From the NCBI RefSeq assembly GCF_003595195.1, contig NZ_CP032418.1:942501-1006500 (forward strand): a stretch of 64,000 bases of DNA. Reading direction: 5' to 3'. Numbering within the stretch: the first letter of the stretch is position 1; each line of letters starts with the position of its first letter. The DNA is from Paenisporosarcina cavernae. Its GTDB lineage: Bacteria > Bacillota > Bacilli > Bacillales_A > Planococcaceae. Below, in pieces: positions 9,143-17,425 of the stretch. Both the position numbers and the translations under genes were made by a program. The notes under the pieces are model-generated. The model saw only the letters and a program-made list of their open reading frames with translations, had not been told where the DNA came from and did no database searches.

Positions 9143-9703
9143 ATGGAACAAGTAAAAAAAGAAAAAGTAGAGTTTTGGGAATGGGCAAAAGCTTTATTAA
9201 TTGCATTTGGACTAGCGTTTCTTATTCGTTATTTCTTATTCACGCCAATTGTGGTGGACGGAGAATCGATGATGCCTACGTTAGAAGATGGCGATCGTAT
9301 GATCGTGAACAAGATTGGCTACAATATCGGCGAACCTAATCGATTTGATATTATCGTTTTCCATGCACCTGAGAAAAAGGACTATATCAAACGTGTAATC
9401 GGACTTCCTGGTGACCATATTGAATATAAAAATGACCAATTGTATATAAATGGCGAAGCAATTGACGAGCCATATTTAGATCCATATAAATCGCAAATTT
9501 CAGAAGGTACATTAACAGAAGATTTTACTTTAGAAGAAATTATTCAAATGGATAAAGTGCCAGAAGGGCATATTTTTGTAATGGGAGATAATCGCCGTTA
9601 TAGCAAAGATAGTCGCCATATCGGAGTCGTTTCCATTGATGAAGTAATCGGTAGTACAAGTGTTATTTTCTGGCCATTTGACGAAATAAGTGTAGTGAAT
9701 TAG
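9143..9703 (+). CDS. lepB: Type I signal peptidase
   Basis: Membrane-bound peptidase that removes Sec/Tat signal peptides outside the membrane. It has 186 residues with a single N-terminal membrane segment (about 15-35). Catalytic Ser42 lies in GESMMPTL, Lys83 in YIKRVIGLPGD, and the box-E motif GDNRRYSKDSRHIG is near the C-terminus. This is the short Bacillus Sip type. B. subtilis 168 does not keep a signal peptidase gene between rplS and rbgA, so this position is a family variation. rbgA follows after 15 bp. Confidence 0.96.
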   Translation: MEQVKKEKVEFWEWAKALLIAFGLAFLIRYFLFTPIVVDGESMMPTLEDGDRMIVNKIGYNIGEPNRFDIIVFHAPEKKDYIKRVIGLPGDHIEYKNDQLYINGEAIDEPYLDPYKSQISEGTLTEDFTLEEIIQMDKVPEGHIFVMGDNRRYSKDSRHIGVVSIDEVIGSTSVIFWPFDEISVVN

Positions 9704-9718
9704 AAGGAGGACTAGTGA

Positions 9719-10597
9719 ATGACCATTCAATGGTTTCCTGGACATATGGCAAAAGCCAGAAGAGAAGTTACAGAGAAGCTCAAATTAGTAGATATCATTT
9801 TTGAGCTAGTTGATGCTAGACTTCCATTGTCTTCTCGAAATCCAATGATTGATGAAGTTGTTGGTCAAAAAGTTCGTCTTCTTATTTTAAACAAAGCAGA
9901 TATGGCAGATGAGCAAGAAACAAAAAGATGGATTTCTTATTTTGAGGAACAAGGAAAACGCGCAATTGCGATTAATTCCCTAGAAGGGAAAGGACTCCAA
10001 GTTGTTACAAAAGCAGCGGGAGAACTACTTTCTGAAAAGTGGGAACGAATGGCTGCTCGTGGACTAAAACCTCGTGCAATACGTGCGATGATTGTTGGTA
10101 TTCCTAACGTTGGAAAATCGACATTGATTAATCGGTTAGCGAAAAAAAATATCGCGAAAACGGGTAATACTCCAGGCGTAACGAAAGCTCAACAATGGAT
10201 AAAAGTAGGGAAAGAACTTGAACTATTAGATACTCCAGGGATTTTATGGCCAAAGTTTGAAGATCAAACTGTCGGTTACAAATTAGCGTTAACCGGAGCC
10301 ATAAAAGATACCATTACGAATATGGAAGATTTAGCAGTCTACGGACTTCACTTTTTACATGAACATTATCCAGCAAGATTGCAAGAACGTTACGGGTTAA
10401 CAGAAATAGATGAAGACTTAGTAAATGTCTTTGATCATATTGGGAAACTTCGTCGAACGTTTGCAGGCGGTGGAGAAATAGATTACGATGCAGTATCTGA
10501 ACTAATCGTTCGTGACATTCGAGGTCAACAACTTGGCCGTCTGAGTTTCGATTTCGTTCGTTCTATTGCAAAAGAAAACCTAGCAGAGAATACGTAA
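9719..10597 (+). CDS. rbgA: Ribosome biogenesis GTPase RbgA (YlqF)
   Basis: Circularly permuted GTPase needed for late 50S assembly (incorporation of L16, L27 and L36 in B. subtilis). It has 292 residues. Motif order is permuted: G4 NKAD at 58-61 comes before G1 GIPNVGKS at 127-134 and G3 DTPG at 171-174. A C-terminal helical RNA-binding domain follows (about 200-292). The ribosome site AGGAGG is strong. It is probably cotranscribed with lepB and ends at a terminator. Confidence 0.97.
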   Translation: MTIQWFPGHMAKARREVTEKLKLVDIIFELVDARLPLSSRNPMIDEVVGQKVRLLILNKADMADEQETKRWISYFEEQGKRAIAINSLEGKGLQVVTKAAGELLSEKWERMAARGLKPRAIRAMIVGIPNVGKSTLINRLAKKNIAKTGNTPGVTKAQQWIKVGKELELLDTPGILWPKFEDQTVGYKLALTGAIKDTITNMEDLAVYGLHFLHEHYPARLQERYGLTEIDEDLVNVFDHIGKLRRTFAGGGEIDYDAVSELIVRDIRGQQLGRLSFDFVRSIAKENLAENT

Positions 10598-10605
10598 ACA
10601 ATGTG

Positions 10606-10637
10606 CCATGGACAACCTTGTTCATGGTGTTTTTTTT
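10606..10637 (+). terminator. Rho-independent terminator after rbgA
   Basis: CCATGGACAA pairs with TTGTTCATGG (one G-U), with a very tight loop, followed by a run of eight or more T. It starts nine bases after the rbgA stop. Confidence 0.75.
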
Positions 10638-10772
10638 GTAAAAGAATGCATTCAGTCTCATTTCCCATGTGGAATGGAAGGGCGAATTGGTTAAAAGAAT
10701 GGATTTCTTCCTCTAGCCCCATGAATTTCATTTCAACTGTGACGATAATACTTATAGAGAGTGTGGATTTAC

Positions 10773-11537
10773 ATGAAAATATCTCAAATTCGGGAGCAAC
10801 TTTTTCTATTAGAAGAAAAAAACGATTGGTCCGAAAGTTTACAACAGGACACTCGTTTAGGAGTGCAAAAATTGCTCGCGCAATGGGAAAAACGAAACGA
10901 AATCAATCGATTAAAAGAAGCGATTTTCCAAGAAAAAGTTCAGTTTGATCAATCGTACAACACAAACAGTCAGGAGTTAATTGCAGGAATAGACGAAGCT
11001 GGCAGAGGCCCATTAGCAGGTCCAGTTGTAACAGCAGCCGTTGTATTTTCTTCCTATCCCGCATCGTTAGTAAACGTTCATGATTCCAAACAATTACGAA
11101 AAGAAGAAAGAGAGCGATTAGCTGAAATCATTGAACGGGAAGCACTCGCTTATTCGATACATATCCAATCTCCAGAACGAATTGATGAAATTAATATTTA
11201 TGAAGCGACAAGGGAATCGATGGGTATTGCACTTCATTCCTTAAAACATAAACCTTCCATCGTGTTAATAGATGCGATGACAATTGATACGTCCCATCGT
11301 CAACATTCGATTATAAAAGGGGACACGAAAAGTCTCGCTATTGCTGCAGCATCTATTTTAGCGAAAACGACACGCGATAGATTAATGGATGCATATGATA
11401 AAGAATTTCCGCAATACGGGTTTGCACAACACGCTGGTTATGGCACGAAGAGACATGTGGAAGCACTACACGAATATGGACCATGCACGATCCATCGAAA
11501 AACATTTGAGCCGATAAAATCGCTCATTCAACGGTAG
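10773..11537 (+). CDS. rnhB: Ribonuclease HII
   Basis: Endonuclease that cleaves RNA in RNA-DNA hybrids and single ribonucleotides in DNA. It has 254 residues from the ATG at 10773. The N-terminal helical extension (1-70) is typical of Bacillus RNase HII. Active-site D74-E75 lie in GIDEAGRGPLAGP, followed by HDSKQL (103-108) and D167 in LIDAMT. An in-frame GTG 12 bases earlier is possible, and no strong ribosome site decides between them. ylqG follows after 11 bp. Confidence 0.95.
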   Translation: MKISQIREQLFLLEEKNDWSESLQQDTRLGVQKLLAQWEKRNEINRLKEAIFQEKVQFDQSYNTNSQELIAGIDEAGRGPLAGPVVTAAVVFSSYPASLVNVHDSKQLRKEERERLAEIIEREALAYSIHIQSPERIDEINIYEATRESMGIALHSLKHKPSIVLIDAMTIDTSHRQHSIIKGDTKSLAIAAASILAKTTRDRLMDAYDKEFPQYGFAQHAGYGTKRHVEALHEYGPCTIHRKTFEPIKSLIQR

Positions 11538-11548
11538 GAGGGCAAGCG

Positions 11549-13366
11549 ATGACATCATTTCCATCCATACAACCAAATAGCCAATCTATCCCGGTATCCG
11601 AGAAAGGATTGAGCTTGAAAAGCGGTCAAGTCTTTCATGGGACGATTACGAAACTATTTCCGGATCAAATGGCGGAAGTGCAAGTGGGCAATCAAAAAAT
11701 GATGGCGAAGCTAGAAGTACCTTTAAAAGCAGGAGATGCACACTTTTTCCAAGTAACGAAAGCAAGCCCAGAAATGCAAATTAAAGTCGTTACAAGCCCT
11801 CTACAAGGCCAACAAGGTTCCTCTGCATCCATTAGTCAGCTTTTAGATTCGATGCAGCTTCCAAAAACGGAAACAATGGAACAGTTAGTAAAATTTATGG
11901 TGAAAGAACAAATTCCGCTATCTAAAGAGCAATTGCTGCAAGCGGATCAGTGGCTTAAAGCATTGCCTGCTAACGTTTCTAAAACAGAAGCGCTTCAGGC
12001 AATCCAAAAAATGATTCAGTTAAAAGCACCATTTACAACAGAAGTATTTCAATCATTGATTAGTGGACAGTCAAAAGAAGGACTTCAACCATTTATCACA
12101 CAATTGAAACAATTACTTCCAATGGAGCCAAATATTCCGAACGCAACAAAACAACAATTGTTGCAGAACATTCAAAATGTGACGGTCCCATTTCAAAAAG
12201 AAGTGGTCCTAACAACTGTAGGAGTTTTGTTACATCAAGTAATGAACGAAGAAGGCTCTATTAGCGCGAGGGCTGCTGCATTACAATTTTTAAAAGAAAC
12301 GAATTTAAGCACGCAGATAAGCTCTATTTCAAGCTTTACTTCTTCTACCATCAAGCAAATGGTGGCGAATCCTGCAACCGTTCTTTCCATGGCTCAAGAG
12401 TTCGTCCAGAAGGCGCCACTCTCAGTAGAACAACGCACCACCATGCAATCCCTTCTTTCTGTGGTACAAGCGGCCGAAAGCTCACCGAGTATGAAAGCGA
12501 GTGCTTTACCTGTACTTTCGAATGAAGTCCTAAAAGCCGGCACGCAGTTAATGCAACAAGGGAATTTTCAATCGACAGAAGTGACGTCGTTACGTGATCA
12601 ATTTGTGCAATTGTTGCAACAAGTTAATGGAGAGAAAGGTTCTTCATTTCCAATGCAAGCACTTCAGAAAGCTTTGCAGGAGACAAATTCGATTGTGGTA
12701 CGAAAAGCAATCGTCGAAGCAAATTTGCAAGTGGAATCCCAAGTCAATCTTCGAGCAATGGATCAAGCAATTAAATCGACTCTTCAAGCAACAGGAATCT
12801 TTTATGAAGGACTTCTGCAAACAAAAGGTGACCCTGCACCAGGAATTGTGGAAAGTTTAAAACCTCAATTGTTGGCGTTATTAGCAGAACATCCAGTGTC
12901 GGCTGCGCTAAAAGAAGCATCTGAACAAGTAGTACACCGACTAAACGGTTTACAATTACATTCAGGCGAAAATGGTCCGCAACAACAAATTTTGATGCAA
13001 ATTCCGCTCGATTTTTTTGGTCGAAAAATGGACGCAACTTTACAGTGGAATGGACGCACGAAAGAAAATGGACAAATCGATGCCAACTATGCACGGATTA
13101 TGTTCTATCTCGATTTAACTTCCATGAAAGAAACCGTCATTGATATGCAAATTCAAAATCGAGTCGTGACAGTGACCATTTTTAATGAGGATTCTCCGAT
13201 GAGCGGTAACGTACAATCGTTTCAGAAAGCCTTAAAAGCGGGTTTAGCAGATAAAGACTATCAATTGTCCGGTGTCTTCTTTAAACCCTTTACACAAGCT
13301 CCAGAACAGGCAAATAAGCAAAAGGCACGTATAGAGGGAACGACAGGAGTGGATATTAAAATATGA
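11549..13366 (+). CDS. ylqG: YlqG-like protein with FliK-like C-terminal region
   Basis: Protein of 605 residues, rich in Gln, Lys and Ser with repeated helical segments and no membrane span. The C-terminal portion (about 470-595: QIPLDFFGRKMDATLQWNG, then a beta-rich stretch and SFQKALKAGLADKDYQLSGVFF) resembles the FliK hook-length-control domain in its pattern of strands followed by an amphipathic helix. Function is unestablished. It overlaps ylqH by 4 bases, so the two are translationally coupled. Since YlqH resembles the C-domain of FlhB, the natural FliK partner, a paired role is plausible but is my inference. The symbol follows B. subtilis synteny. Confidence 0.75.
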   Translation: MTSFPSIQPNSQSIPVSEKGLSLKSGQVFHGTITKLFPDQMAEVQVGNQKMMAKLEVPLKAGDAHFFQVTKASPEMQIKVVTSPLQGQQGSSASISQLLDSMQLPKTETMEQLVKFMVKEQIPLSKEQLLQADQWLKALPANVSKTEALQAIQKMIQLKAPFTTEVFQSLISGQSKEGLQPFITQLKQLLPMEPNIPNATKQQLLQNIQNVTVPFQKEVVLTTVGVLLHQVMNEEGSISARAAALQFLKETNLSTQISSISSFTSSTIKQMVANPATVLSMAQEFVQKAPLSVEQRTTMQSLLSVVQAAESSPSMKASALPVLSNEVLKAGTQLMQQGNFQSTEVTSLRDQFVQLLQQVNGEKGSSFPMQALQKALQETNSIVVRKAIVEANLQVESQVNLRAMDQAIKSTLQATGIFYEGLLQTKGDPAPGIVESLKPQLLALLAEHPVSAALKEASEQVVHRLNGLQLHSGENGPQQQILMQIPLDFFGRKMDATLQWNGRTKENGQIDANYARIMFYLDLTSMKETVIDMQIQNRVVTVTIFNEDSPMSGNVQSFQKALKAGLADKDYQLSGVFFKPFTQAPEQANKQKARIEGTTGVDIKI

Positions 13367-13653
13367 GTGACAATCAGGAAAAACGAAAAGAAGCTGTCGC
13401 TTTATCGTATTCTCCTGCTTCTGATGCGCCTCCGATTATTTTGGCGAAGGGAAAAGGGAAAATTGCAGAAACCATTTTGTCGAAAGCTGCAGAACATAAT
13501 ATTCCAATTCAAGAAGACCCTTCGTTAGTGTCGCTTCTGGGACAATTAAACATCAATGAAGCAATACCAGAGGAGTTGTATCAAGCAGTTGCAGAGGTAT
13601 TTGCATTTATTTACCGAGTCGACAAAGAACATGGCTTAAAACGTAGGATATAA
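13363..13653 (+). CDS. ylqH: YlqH, FlhB C-terminal-domain homologue
   Basis: Soluble 96-residue protein of the EscU/YscU/HrcU/FlhB switch family. It aligns with the part of FlhB after the self-cleavage site: AVALSYSPASDAPPIILAKGKG here against AIALKYEDGKMDAPVVIAKGAD in the FlhB of this window, then IPEELYQAVAEVFAFIYRV against IPEEFFRAVAEVLAYVYRI. The NPTH autocleavage motif and all membrane segments are absent, so it mimics the cleaved cytoplasmic fragment. The start overlaps the ylqG stop by 4 bases (ATGA). Confidence 0.85.
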   Translation: MSDNQEKRKEAVALSYSPASDAPPIILAKGKGKIAETILSKAAEHNIPIQEDPSLVSLLGQLNINEAIPEELYQAVAEVFAFIYRVDKEHGLKRRI

Positions 13654-13696
13654 ATGTCGGAATATTTCATGTTTACGTGATATTGTTCCACTTATG

Positions 13697-13725
13697 TGGA
13701 CATTGTTTGACAGTTTTTATACAAT
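13697..13725 (+). promoter_or_regulatory. Probable SigA promoter of sucCD
   Basis: TGGACA (13697-13702), 17 bp, TACAAT (13720-13725), 46 bp before sucC. CCAC-TTAT-GTGG (13688-13699) forms an inverted repeat that overlaps the -35 hexamer and could be an operator. A TTGACA at 13706-13711 has no correctly spaced -10 and is less likely. Confidence 0.5.
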
Positions 13726-13771
13726 GGTTAAGGTAGTAAATACTGACAGTAGTTTGATTGGAGGATTTTAG

Positions 13772-14932
13772 ATGAATATCCATGAGTATCAAGGAAAAGA
13801 ACTCCTCAGACAATATGGTGTAGCTGTTCCAAACGGTAAAGTTGCTTTTTCACCCGAAGAAGCAGTCAAAACTGCGAAAGAACTAGGCTCTGAAATTATT
13901 GTTGTCAAAGCGCAAATCCATGCAGGTGGACGTGGTAAAGCTGGTGGAGTAAAGATCGCAAAGAATTTAGACGAAGTTCGTGCATACGCAAAAGAACTTT
14001 TAGGTAAAGTGCTTGTGACACACCAAACTGGACCAGAAGGTAAAGAAGTGAAACGTCTTTACATTGAAGAAGGTTCAGATATTCAAAAAGAGTACTACTT
14101 AGGTTTAGTACTTGACCGTGCATCTTCTCGTGTAACGCTGATGGGTTCCGAAGAAGGCGGGATGGATATCGAAGAAGTAGCAGAAGCTACTCCGGAGAAA
14201 ATCTTCAAGGAAGAAATTGATCCAGTTATTGGATTAACAGGCTTCCAAGCACGTCGTATGGCATTTAACATGAACATTCCTGCTAACCTTGTGAACAAAG
14301 CTGCGAAGTTAATGTTAGGTCTATATGATTCATTTGTAGACAAAGATGCTGCAATCGTTGAAATCAACCCTCTAGTAGTTACTGGTGGCGGGGATGTAGT
14401 TGCACTTGATGCTAAGTTCAACTTCGATGCTAACTCTTTATACCGTCACAAAGACATTTTAGAACTTCGTGACTTTGACGAAGAAGATGCAAAAGAAATT
14501 GAAGCATCTAAATATGACCTAAGCTATATTTCTTTAGATGGAAACATCGGATGTATGGTAAACGGTGCTGGACTTGCTATGGCTACAATGGACACGATTA
14601 GCTATTACGGCGGAACACCCGCTAACTTCCTTGACGTTGGGGGCGGTGCCACTGCTGAGAAAGTAACGGAAGCATTCAAAATCATTCTTTCTGATAAGAA
14701 TGTAAAAGGAATCTTCGTTAACATTTTCGGCGGTATCATGAAGTGTGACGTAATTGCAGAAGGTGTTATTGCTGCTGCGAAAGAAGTTGGATTACAAGTA
14801 CCTTTAGTTGTTCGTCTTGAAGGAACAAACGTAGATCTTGGTAAAAAACTTCTGAACGAATCTGGCTTAAATATTATTGCAGCTGATTCCATGGCAGATG
14901 GCGCACAAAAAATCGTGGAACTAGTAGGCTAA
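13772..14932 (+). CDS. sucC: Succinyl-CoA synthetase, beta subunit
   Basis: ADP-forming succinate-CoA ligase beta chain (386 residues). With SucD it makes ATP from succinyl-CoA in the TCA cycle. An N-terminal ATP-grasp domain ([34 protein letters not shown] near 46-62) is followed by a CoA-ligase domain with [10 protein letters not shown] near 315. The ribosome site is TTGGAGGA. sucD follows after 18 bp, giving the usual two-gene operon. Confidence 0.98.
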   Translation: MNIHEYQGKELLRQYGVAVPNGKVAFSPEEAVKTAKELGSEIIVVKAQIHAGGRGKAGGVKIAKNLDEVRAYAKELLGKVLVTHQTGPEGKEVKRLYIEEGSDIQKEYYLGLVLDRASSRVTLMGSEEGGMDIEEVAEATPEKIFKEEIDPVIGLTGFQARRMAFNMNIPANLVNKAAKLMLGLYDSFVDKDAAIVEINPLVVTGGGDVVALDAKFNFDANSLYRHKDILELRDFDEEDAKEIEASKYDLSYISLDGNIGCMVNGAGLAMATMDTISYYGGTPANFLDVGGGATAEKVTEAFKIILSDKNVKGIFVNIFGGIMKCDVIAEGVIAAAKEVGLQVPLVVRLEGTNVDLGKKLLNESGLNIIAADSMADGAQKIVELVG

Positions 14933-14950
14933 GAAAGGCAGGGACGAAAC

Positions 14951-15853
14951 ATGAGCGTATATATTAATAAAGATACGAAAGTAATCGTACAAGGTATTAC
15001 GGGATCGACTGCTCTTTTCCATACAAAACAAATGCTTGAGTATGGTACTAAAATCGTTGCAGGTGTTACACCTGGTAAAGGCGGTACTGAAGTAGAAGGC
15101 GTTCCTGTATTCAATACAGTAGAAGATGCAGTAAAAGCAACTGGCGGTAATGTGTCTGTCATTTACGTACCAGCTCCATTTGCAGCAGATGCAATTATGG
15201 AAGCAGTAGATGCTGATTTAGATATGGCGATCTGTATTACAGAACATATTCCAGTATTAGATATGGTGAAAGTAAAACGTTACATGGAAGGCAAGAAAAC
15301 TCGTCTTGTTGGACCAAACTGCCCTGGAGTTATCACTCCAGAAGAATGTAAAATCGGTATTATGCCTGGATACATTCACAAAAAAGGTCACGTAGGAGTC
15401 GTTTCTCGCTCGGGTACATTAACGTACGAAGCAGTTCACCAATTATCGCAAGAAGGTATTGGACAATCTACAGCTGTTGGTATCGGTGGAGACCCAGTAA
15501 ATGGTACTGACTTTATTGACGTTCTTTCTGCGTTTAATGAAGATCCAGACACGTATGCTGTTGTAATGATCGGTGAAATCGGTGGAACAGCTGAAGAAGA
15601 AGCAGCTGCTTGGATTAAAGCGAACATGACAAAACCAGTCGTAGGATTCATCGGTGGCCAAACAGCTCCAGAAGGAAAACGTATGGGCCATGCTGGTGCG
15701 ATTATTTCTGGTGGTAAAGGTACTGCGAAAGACAAAATCAAAGCAATGAACGATGCAGGCATGGAAGTTGCTCCAACTCCTTCTGTTATCGGTGAAACAT
15801 TAATCAAAGTGATTAAAGAAAAAGGCATTTACGACAAATGTAAAACTCATTAA
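14951..15853 (+). CDS. sucD: Succinyl-CoA synthetase, alpha subunit
   Basis: Alpha chain (300 residues) with the CoA-binding Rossmann domain ([16 protein letters not shown] near 14-29) and the phosphorylated active-site His247 in [10 protein letters not shown]. It pairs with SucC in the TCA cycle. The ribosome site is GGCAGGG. A strong terminator begins 10 bases after the stop codon, and then the first tandem repeat array begins. Confidence 0.98.
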   Translation: MSVYINKDTKVIVQGITGSTALFHTKQMLEYGTKIVAGVTPGKGGTEVEGVPVFNTVEDAVKATGGNVSVIYVPAPFAADAIMEAVDADLDMAICITEHIPVLDMVKVKRYMEGKKTRLVGPNCPGVITPEECKIGIMPGYIHKKGHVGVVSRSGTLTYEAVHQLSQEGIGQSTAVGIGGDPVNGTDFIDVLSAFNEDPDTYAVVMIGEIGGTAEEEAAAWIKANMTKPVVGFIGGQTAPEGKRMGHAGAIISGGKGTAKDKIKAMNDAGMEVAPTPSVIGETLIKVIKEKGIYDKCKTH

Positions 15854-15863
15854 TCATTGATGG

Positions 15864-15903
15864 AAGCTCGGAACGTTGATTATTCAGCGTTTCGGGCTTT
15901 TTT
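15864..15903 (+). terminator. Rho-independent terminator after sucD
   Basis: AAGCTCGGAACG (15864-15875) pairs with CGTTTCGGGCTT (15888-15899) along its length, with two G-U pairs, and ends in a run of six T. The repeat array starts about 38 bp further on, outside the expected transcript. Confidence 0.88.
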
Positions 15904-15940
15904 GATGGGGATTGCGGACTGGAGCTCGTTGGAGACAGGG

Positions 15941-16225
15941 AGTGTCCCAATGTTTGGGAAAAGTGTCCTAATGTTCGGGGAAAGTGTCCTAATCTTGCCG
16001 CGAAGAGTCCCAATGTTGCAGGAAAGTGTCCTAATGTTTGGGGAAAGTGTCCTAATGTTTGGGGAAAGTGTCCTAATCTTGCCGCGAAGAGTCCTAATGT
16101 TGACGTGAAGTGTCTTAATGTTGCCGCGAAGTGTTCTAATGTTGACGTAAAGTGTCCTAATGTTGCCGGAAAGTGTCCTAATGTTGCCGTGAAGTGTCCC
16201 AATTTCCGTCGAAAGCGTCCTATTA
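15941..16225 (+). repeat. 21-bp tandem repeat array 1 (13 units plus a partial)
   Basis: Thirteen direct repeats of exactly 21 bp (15941-16213) and a partial unit. The core AGTGTCCTAATGTT is nearly constant; the last seven bases vary (for example TGGGGAA, GCCGCGA, GACGTGA, GCCGTGA). Units 3-4 and 7-8 are near copies, so an 84-bp block was probably duplicated. Because 21 is divisible by 3, several frames stay open and give artefact reading frames on both strands, with no ribosome site or start context. The array lies between the sucD terminator and the dprA promoter. It is the same family as the array at about 24811, in opposite orientation. Function unknown. Confidence 0.97.
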
Positions 16226-16321
16226 TAGATTCGCACTTGGCATGCTATATTTCACACTGAAAATTATTCACTTCCGTCTTTTATTCCGCAAAACCCTAAA
16301 AACAAAACTTTACGCTATCTA

Positions 16322-16350
16322 TTTACCTTTATGCTGAAAATCACTATAGT
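16322..16350 (+). promoter_or_regulatory. Probable SigA promoter of dprA
   Basis: TTTACC (16322-16327), 17 bp, TATAGT (16345-16350), about 90 bp before dprA. The predicted transcription start is near 16357, right at the base of the hairpin at 16359-16382. Confidence 0.55.
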
Positions 16351-16358
16351 AAGAGTAG

Positions 16359-16392
16359 GCGGCGCATCAACCGATGTGTCGCTTTATTTTTC
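16359..16392 (+). terminator. Terminator-like hairpin at the 5' end of the dprA leader
   Basis: GCGGCGCATC (16359-16368) pairs over its whole length with GATGTGTCGC (16373-16382), with two G-U pairs and a 4-base loop, followed by the T-rich tract TTTATTTTTC. It sits just after the predicted dprA promoter and 50 bp before the gene, so it is either an attenuator, a 5' mRNA-stabilising hairpin, or a terminator for readthrough from the repeat region. Confidence 0.6.
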
Positions 16393-16441
16393 TTATGGTT
16401 ATTTGCTATTTCCTTGGTAATCACATGTTGGGAGGGAGTCA

Positions 16442-17335
16442 ATGAACACATCATTTGAAGAAAAATTGTTGGCACTACATTACGTATTTCCAGTTCCGTT
16501 AAATCGCATTCAATCGCTTTTAGAACGAGATCCTACACTGGATTACGTGGAAAAAATGAGCATTCCCCAGCTCGCATCTGTTTTAAAATTATCGTATGAT
16601 CGCTCAAAAAGATTGCAGCTTGCATACGCAAAATCTCTTCAAACTTCACTCCTCTCTGCTTATCAAAAACATTCCATTTATCCTATCTCTTATTTTCATT
16701 CCAATTATCCAATATCTCTAAAACGTCTATACGATCCACCTGGATTTTTATATGCAAAAGGTCAAATTTCTTATTTAAATGAGTCGAAATTTGTCGCTAT
16801 TATTGGATCTCGAGAAGCGGGAAGTTATTCAAAATTAGCGATGAAATTTATTATTCCACCACTTGTGAATGAAGGTGCTGTTATTGTTTCTGGAATGGCA
16901 AAAGGTGCAGACACGTTCGCTCATAAAGAAACCGATTTATTAGGTGGAAAAACGATTGGAGTTCTCGGTCATGGTTTTTTTCATCAATATCCAAAAGAAA
17001 ATGCGGCGTTATTCACTTCATTTGCTGAAAAACAGCTATTAATCACCGAGTATCCACCCTATGTGGGACCAAAAAAGTGGACATTTCCGCTTCGTAATAG
17101 AATAATTAGTGGCTTGTCCCAACTAGTAATCGTAACGGAAGCGAAAGAAAAAAGCGGGACTGTTAGTACTATGCAGCATGCGTTGGACAATGGAAAAGAA
17201 GTGTTTTGTGTGCCTGGACCGATATCCTCTCCATTATCAATTGGGCCACATCAATTATTATTAGAAGGTGCAAAACCTATATGGAATGGGTATCAAGCGG
17301 TGCTTGAATTACAAAATTCTTCCTTCGAGAAATGA
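16442..17335 (+). CDS. dprA: DNA-processing protein DprA (Smf)
   Basis: Loads RecA on incoming single-stranded DNA during natural transformation. It has 297 residues: an N-terminal helical region and an extended Rossmann fold with VAIIGSREAGSYSK (about 118-131), VSGMAKGADTFAH (about 154-166), FPLRNRIISGLS and AKEKSGTVST motifs. No C-terminal winged-helix domain is visible, as in other short Bacillus forms. The ribosome site GGAGGGAG lies close to ATG. topA follows after 90 bp. Confidence 0.96.
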   Translation: MNTSFEEKLLALHYVFPVPLNRIQSLLERDPTLDYVEKMSIPQLASVLKLSYDRSKRLQLAYAKSLQTSLLSAYQKHSIYPISYFHSNYPISLKRLYDPPGFLYAKGQISYLNESKFVAIIGSREAGSYSKLAMKFIIPPLVNEGAVIVSGMAKGADTFAHKETDLLGGKTIGVLGHGFFHQYPKENAALFTSFAEKQLLITEYPPYVGPKKWTFPLRNRIISGLSQLVIVTEAKEKSGTVSTMQHALDNGKEVFCVPGPISSPLSIGPHQLLLEGAKPIWNGYQAVLELQNSSFEK

Positions 17336-17425
17336 AAAATGGTTGCATTAATAAGAAAACTATTATACATTTTGCAACAGGACTTGTTACAGAACAATTT
17401 GTACCTCTACAGGGAGGAAATGATG

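Noticed and set aside
15813-16236. Reading frames of 83-129 codons on both strands through array 1
   Set aside because: Same periodicity artefact; one overlaps the sucD end and terminator.
17339-17425. Upstream N-terminal extension of TopA by 29 codons
   Set aside because: The ribosome site GGGAGG lies downstream of that start, and the family N-terminus begins at 17426.
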